Part shown: in pieces, positions 60,039 to 64,000 of the stretch
Layout of the letters: each line of letters begins with the position of its first letter
Numbering within the stretch: position 1 is the stretch's first letter
Assembly (NCBI GenBank): GCA_943368345.1
Contig: CALRKY020000013.1
Location: 18,195 to 82,194 of the forward strand
Length of the DNA: 64,000 nt
Origin: JADCGM01 sp943368345
Lineage (GTDB): Bacteria; Pseudomonadota; Alphaproteobacteria; Sphingomonadales; Sphingomonadaceae
Reading direction: 5' to 3'
Notes under the pieces: model-generated
Seen by the model: only the letters and a program-made list of their open reading frames with translations
Told to the model about the DNA's origin: nothing
The model's database searches: none
Translations under genes and position numbers: made by a program

Positions 60039-61250
60039 TCAAGTGACCGTTGGCCTGGCATGAAATTCCGGCGCGTCCCATTTGCCGCTGTCGAGCAGGT
60101 CGGCCAGATGATCGACTGCCCGCCAGATGTCGGCAAACCCCAGGTACAGCGGCGTGACACCAAAGCGCAGGATGTCGGGGGCACGGAAGTCACCGATGAT
60201 CCCACGCGCGATCAAGGCGGCATTCAGCGGCCAGGCGTTGTCCGACCGGAAGGAGACATGACTGCCACGGTGAGCCGGGTCTGCTGGACTGACCAGCGTC
60301 AGCTGTGGGCAGCGGTCTGCCGCACGGTCGATAAGATATTTGGTCAGTGCCCGGCGTTTGGCGTCAATCGCCGCCATTCCGGCCTGCGCCACCAGGTCAA
60401 TACCGACTTCCAGCGCCGCCAGCGCCAGCACCGGCGGGGTTCCCGTTAACCAGCGCTTCATGCCGGGGGCCGGTGCATAGCTGTCGGTAAACTCAAAGGG
60501 CGCCGCATGCCCCATCCAGCCGGACAGCGGGTTGGTGAGCACATGCTGGTGCCGCTCGGCCACATAAAGAAAGGCCGGTGCGCCCGGACCACCGTTCAGA
60601 TATTTATAGCCGCACCCAACCGCCAGATCGGCATTGGCCGCCCCCAGGTCAACCGGGACGGCTCCCACACTGTGGCTCAGATCCCAAAGTGCAAGCGCCC
60701 CCTTGGCCTGTGCCGCCGCCGTCAGGGCCGCCATGTCGTGCACCGCAGCTGACTTATAGTGCACATGCGTCAGCATCAGCACGGCAACATTGTCATCGAT
60801 TGCGGCTGCGATCTGGTCACGCGCGACAATCCGCAGCTCGGCCCCGGCCATGCCTTGCGCAATGTAAAGATCGGTCGGGAAATTGCCGGGTTCGGACAGA
60901 ATGATCCTGCGCCCCGGACGGGCCGCCAGCGCCGCCCCAAGAAGCTTGGCGAGATTGACCGAGGTCGAATCGGCGACAATGACTTCATGGGCTGCGGCCC
61001 CGATCAACGGCGCAATCTTGGCCCCGACCCGCGCCGGTGCATCGATCCACCCTTCGGCATTCCACGACCGGATCAGGCCGTCCCCCCACTGTCGACCCAC
61101 CGCATCCGCCATGCGCGCTGTGGCCTCCGCCGGCAGCGCCCCCAGCGAATTGCCGTCGAGATAAATCACCCCCTCCGGCAAGCAAAACCGCCCCCGAAAC
61201 CGCCGCAACGGATCAACCGCATCCCGCGCTTTGGCATCAGCAAGGGTCAA
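60039..61250 (-). CDS. kynU: Kynureninase
   Basis: This PLP enzyme (403 residues) splits kynurenine to anthranilate and alanine. The N-terminal block RFCLPEGVIYLDGNSLGALP, the cofactor-contacting region LWDLSHSVGAVPVDL and the PLP Lys in GCGYKYLNGGPGAPAFLYV are diagnostic. The start is TTG 61250, which overlaps the kynA stop (TTGA) and has GAGGA 6 bases upstream; the longer frame to 61391 runs through kynA. The formamidase gene (kynB) is not adjacent, so that step is encoded elsewhere. Confidence 0.94.
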   Translation of the reverse strand: MTLADAKARDAVDPLRRFRGRFCLPEGVIYLDGNSLGALPAEATARMADAVGRQWGDGLIRSWNAEGWIDAPARVGAKIAPLIGAAAHEVIVADSTSVNLAKLLGAALAARPGRRIILSEPGNFPTDLYIAQGMAGAELRIVARDQIAAAIDDNVAVLMLTHVHYKSAAVHDMAALTAAAQAKGALALWDLSHSVGAVPVDLGAANADLAVGCGYKYLNGGPGAPAFLYVAERHQHVLTNPLSGWMGHAAPFEFTDSYAPAPGMKRWLTGTPPVLALAALEVGIDLVAQAGMAAIDAKRRALTKYLIDRAADRCPQLTLVSPADPAHRGSHVSFRSDNAWPLNAALIARGIIGDFRAPDILRFGVTPLYLGFADIWRAVDHLADLLDSGKWDAPEFHARPTVT

Positions 61251-61990
61251 AGCACCGTCCTCACCGACAAAAGTTCCGGGAAGAAGCGCTTTTTCAGGAC
61301 GGCTTCGAGGTACGCCGCACCCACGGTTCCGCCGGTGCCGCGTTTGTTGCCGATGATGCGTTCCACGGTTTTCAGATGGGCGAACCTCCACTGCTGGACG
61401 CGGTATTCCAGGTCGACGAGTTTTTCGGCAAGGTCATACAGGTCCCAATATCGGGTCACATCGGCATAGACGGCGGCCCAGGCCGCTTCGACGTCGGCAA
61501 CGGGCAGGCCCCGCCGTTTCAGCAGTGCAATCGCCTCATCATACAGGCTCGGGCGTGCCAGTTCGGCAGTGAGCAAGGCGTGAGCATCCGGATTATCGGC
61601 GTGAATGTCGGCCATCTTCTGGTCGCGCTGCCCGAGCATGAACTCGATCAGCCGGTATTGGTGAGACTGAAAGCCCGAGGACGGCCCCAGATGCGGCCGG
61701 ATCGCCGAATAATCCCACGGCGTCATTGTTGCGAGCACGTCCCAGGACTGGATCAGCTGGGTCTGGATGCGCGCGACCCGGGCCAGCATTTTGAAGGCCG
61801 GACCCAGATTGTCGGCGGCAATCGCCTCGCGGGCCGCGCCCAGTTCGTGCAGGCAGAGCTTCATCCACAATTCACTCGCCTGATGGATGATGATGAACAG
61901 CATCTCGTCATGGCCTGCCCCCGCCGGTTGCTGGCTGCCGAGAAGCAGATCGAGGCGGAGGTAGCCGCCATAGCTGGTATCAGATGACAT
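61247..61990 (-). CDS. kynA: Tryptophan 2,3-dioxygenase
   Basis: This heme enzyme opens the indole ring of tryptophan to N-formylkynurenine. At 247 residues it is near family length. Conserved segments are SYGGYLRLDLLLGSQQP, DEMLFIIIHQASELWMKL (substrate pocket), SGFQSHQYRLIEFMLG and the heme-ligand region RFAHLKTVERIIGNKRGTGG. ATG 61990 has GGA about 8 bases upstream. It is the first gene of the reverse-strand unit kynA-kynU-RAM protein-nhaA and divergent from the ATP-grasp gene. Confidence 0.95.
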   Translation of the reverse strand: MSSDTSYGGYLRLDLLLGSQQPAGAGHDEMLFIIIHQASELWMKLCLHELGAAREAIAADNLGPAFKMLARVARIQTQLIQSWDVLATMTPWDYSAIRPHLGPSSGFQSHQYRLIEFMLGQRDQKMADIHADNPDAHALLTAELARPSLYDEAIALLKRRGLPVADVEAAWAAVYADVTRYWDLYDLAEKLVDLEYRVQQWRFAHLKTVERIIGNKRGTGGTVGAAYLEAVLKKRFFPELLSVRTVL

Positions 61991-62080
61991 TTTTTTTCCA
62001 TGCGCCGGATTGGTCGATGCGATCAACACTTGCGCGCGGCTGCTGCACCGCACAAACTGCGCCATCAGAGCGGGGAATGC

Positions 62081-63505
62081 ATGGGGTCATTGGCTTTTGA
62101 TGAGATGAACGGCTTTGGCGGCGTGCCGGTGCGCGACGCCTATGCCCGCATCAAATCGTGGCTTGATGACGCACCCGCCGATCTACTGCAAACCCGCCGC
62201 GCCCAGGCCGAACTGTTCTTCCGGCGGATCGGGATCACCTTTGCGGTCTACGGCGATGTCGGCGGCGGTGAGCGGTTGATCCCGTTCGACATCATCCCCC
62301 GGGTGATTTCGCGCCAAGAATGGACCGGCCTTGAACGCGGACTGGTTCAGCGGGTCGAAGCGCTCAACGCGTTTCTGCGCGATATCTACGGCAAGCGGGA
62401 GATCATCCGGGCGGGCGTCATTCCAGAGGAACTGGTGCTGCGCAATCCCGGCTTCTGCCTTGCAATGATCGATCGACCGCCACCCCACGGTGTCTATACC
62501 CATATTGCGGGCATCGACATTGTCCGAACCGGGCCGGATGAATTTTTTGTGCTGGAGGACAATGCCCGCACCCCCTCCGGGGTCTCCTATATGCTGGAAA
62601 ACCGGGAGGTGATGCTGCGGCTGTTGCCCGAACTCGCCGGTCGCCACCGGGTTGCCCCGGTCGACGATTATCCCGAGGCGCTGCTGTCCAGCCTGCGTTC
62701 CGTCGCGCCGCCCAACTGCAAGGGGGACCCGACCGTTGTTGTGCTGACCCCGGGTTTCCACAATTCCGCCTATTACGAACATAGCTTTCTCGCCGACAAA
62801 CTGGGGGTGGAACTGGTCGAAGGCTCCGATCTGTTCGTCCGCGATGATATTCTGTTCATGCGCACGACGGAGGGGCCGAAGCGGGTCGATATCGTCTACC
62901 GGCGTGTCGATGATGACTTCCTCGACCCGTTGATGTTCCGCCCCGATTCCATCCTTGGCGTGCCCGGCATGTTCAGCGCTTTTTCGTGCGGCAACCTGAC
63001 CATCGCCAATGCGCCGGGGACCGGGGTTGCCGATGACAAGGCCATCTACAGCTATATGCCGGAGATCGTCCGCTTCTATTCCGGACAGGACGCCCTTTTG
63101 CAGAATGTGCCGACCTGGCGCTGCCGCGAGCCGGAGGCGCTGGCGCATGTGCTTGCCAATCTCTCCGACCTCGTCGTGAAGGAGGTTGATGGCTCGGGCG
63201 GCTACGGCATGCTGGTCGGACCCCATGCGACCAAGGCCCAGATTGCGACCTTTGCTGCCAAGCTGAAGGCCGACCCGGCCAAGTTCATCGCGCAGCCAAC
63301 GCTGGCGCTCTCGACCTGTCCGACACTCGTCGACGAAGGTGTGGCACCGCGCCATGTCGACCTGCGGCCGTTCGTGCTGACCGGGGCCAAGGGCGTGAAG
63401 ATCGTCCCCGGCGGCCTGACCCGCGTTGCCCTGCAGCCGGGGTCATTGGTCGTCAATTCAAGCCAGGGCGGCGGCACCAAGGACACCTGGGTGCTCGATG
63501 ATTAG
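62081..63505 (+). CDS. Circularly permuted ATP-grasp protein (DUF404/DUF407)
   Basis: The 474-residue enzyme-like protein shows the circularly permuted ATP-grasp pattern: TFAVYGDVGGGERLIPFDII, VFVLEDNARTPSGVSYMLEN (substrate/metal acids), RVDIVYRRVDDDFLDPLMF and VVKEVDGSGGYGMLVGP (nucleotide loop). These proteins are predicted to form amide bonds. ATG 62081 has GGGGAA 6 bases upstream. The pair with the next alpha-E gene, often followed by a transglutaminase-like gene, is a widespread module whose product has not been established. Confidence 0.9.
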   Translation: MGSLAFDEMNGFGGVPVRDAYARIKSWLDDAPADLLQTRRAQAELFFRRIGITFAVYGDVGGGERLIPFDIIPRVISRQEWTGLERGLVQRVEALNAFLRDIYGKREIIRAGVIPEELVLRNPGFCLAMIDRPPPHGVYTHIAGIDIVRTGPDEFFVLEDNARTPSGVSYMLENREVMLRLLPELAGRHRVAPVDDYPEALLSSLRSVAPPNCKGDPTVVVLTPGFHNSAYYEHSFLADKLGVELVEGSDLFVRDDILFMRTTEGPKRVDIVYRRVDDDFLDPLMFRPDSILGVPGMFSAFSCGNLTIANAPGTGVADDKAIYSYMPEIVRFYSGQDALLQNVPTWRCREPEALAHVLANLSDLVVKEVDGSGGYGMLVGPHATKAQIATFAAKLKADPAKFIAQPTLALSTCPTLVDEGVAPRHVDLRPFVLTGAKGVKIVPGGLTRVALQPGSLVVNSSQGGGTKDTWVLDD

Positions 63506-63518
63506 GGGGGGGCGCTAG

Positions 63519-64000
63519 ATGTTGTCCCGCGCAGCCGGGAATCTCTATTGGACCGGTCGCTATGTCGAGCGAGCCGACTTCCTGTCGCGGCTGATCGATG
63601 CGACGCTGCGACTGGCGGCACTGCCATCCTCCTACGGCGGCGACGTGTCGGCCTGGGGCGGAGCGCTGGCGGCGGCAAGTGCGAAGTCGGCCTATGAGGC
63701 GGCCTATCCCGATTTGACCGAGGCGGCAGCGTTGCAGTTCCTGTCGCTCGATCCGGCCAATCCGTCGTCGATGCGGTCCTGTCTTGAAATGGCGCGGAAC
63801 AACGCGCGCGCCGTCCGCACGTCGCTGACGGTCGAGGCCTGGGAGGCGATCAACGCCGCCTGGCTCGATGTGCAGCGTTTTGGTGTCAGTCTCGACTCGC
63901 GCCCGACACTGACCCGGCTGTTGGAGGCGGTGAAGGCCGCAGCCCTCGCCTTCGACGGCGCGGCCCACCGGACCATGTTGCGCGGCGACGCCTATTGGTT
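63519..64000 (+). CDS. Alpha-E domain (DUF403) protein, 3' end cut by window edge
   Basis: The frame opens at ATG 63519, behind a strong G-run ribosome site, and stays open to the right edge (about 160 residues seen of roughly 310 usual). The start MLSRAAGNLYWTGRYVERAD is the alpha-E signature; the rest is helical (SCLEMARNNARAVRTSLTVE). The family always accompanies the permuted ATP-grasp gene, here 13 bases upstream, and probably acts with it; its biochemical role is unknown. Confidence 0.9.
   Translation, partial: MLSRAAGNLYWTGRYVERADFLSRLIDATLRLAALPSSYGGDVSAWGGALAAASAKSAYEAAYPDLTEAAALQFLSLDPANPSSMRSCLEMARNNARAVRTSLTVEAWEAINAAWLDVQRFGVSLDSRPTLTRLLEAVKAAALAFDGAAHRTMLRGDAYW

Noticed and set aside
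62183..63355. 390-codon antisense frame in the ATP-grasp gene
   Set aside because: The forward frame has the ATP-grasp motifs and the ribosome site; the antisense frame has neither.

Overview
The window is a dense, GC-rich (by eye mid-60s %) bacterial chromosome segment with short intergenic gaps and many 1-14 bp gene overlaps. Gene content and order point to an alphaproteobacterium of the Sphingomonadales. The evidence is the ubiE-ubiB-coaBC-dut run, the rnd-lptC-lptA-lptB-rpoN run, the mutS/glnD neighbourhood, a large TonB-dependent receptor, an APS-type cysH operon with DUF2849 and DUF934, and the M23 peptidase-bactofilin pair. There is no rRNA, no CRISPR array, and no transposase or integrase.

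Layout. 1-869: end of an oligopeptidase B gene. 892-3164: a trimeric autotransporter adhesin and an overlapping secreted protein. 3398-6927: nitrogen control, with glnB-glnA facing away from amtB, tRNA-His between them, and a sigma-54 type promoter in front of each side. 7014-13807: leucine dehydrogenase, DUF454, a Cys-rich nitronate monooxygenase-like protein, PilZ, a 36-residue basic protein, an M14 peptidase, a Bcp-type peroxiredoxin and DUF455. 13917-16587: M23 peptidase, bactofilin, ErpA-like protein, exonuclease III. 16584-20276: reverse-strand electron-transfer flavoprotein / hydroxyacyl-CoA dehydrogenase cluster. 20447-23243: phhB, then an accessory island with a nuclease toxin, two tandem YezG-like immunity genes, a broken GIY-YIG gene, dispersed palindromic repeats and DUF1508. 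23301-28871: SDR, EamA transporter, dnaA, rpsT, enoyl-CoA hydratase, mutM. 28932-33919: ubiE, ubiB, coaBC, dut, MoeB/ThiF-like, DsrE-like. 34015-38699: assimilatory sulfur operon ending in a siroheme synthase. 38696-44753: ZntB/CorA, TerC, RNase D, LPS export genes, rpoN. 44797-54683: hydrolase, malic enzyme, mutS, TPR-hydroxylase, glnD. 54738-64000: TonB receptor, SDR, nhaA, an AsnC-type domain protein, kynU, kynA, then a permuted ATP-grasp / alpha-E pair cut by the right edge.

How the genes work together. GlnD, PII (GlnB), glutamine synthetase, AmtB and RpoN are all in this window, and both sigma-54-like promoters face the PII/glutamine synthetase and ammonium transporter genes, so much of the nitrogen response is here. 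CobA, the siroheme synthase, CysI and CysH reduce APS to sulfide and make the siroheme that CysI needs. LptC/A/B export lipopolysaccharide. KynA and KynU degrade tryptophan. EtfA/EtfB, hydroxyacyl-CoA dehydrogenase and enoyl-CoA hydratase belong to acyl-CoA metabolism.

The best candidate for a little-described system is 20786-22452. It encodes a small protein with a C-terminal non-specific endonuclease domain of the YeeF type, no recognisable secretion signal, and two tandem, diverged YezG-like immunity proteins. The sigma-54 pair around tRNA-His and the repeat-flanked GIY-YIG gene with an amber codon are the next most useful observations.
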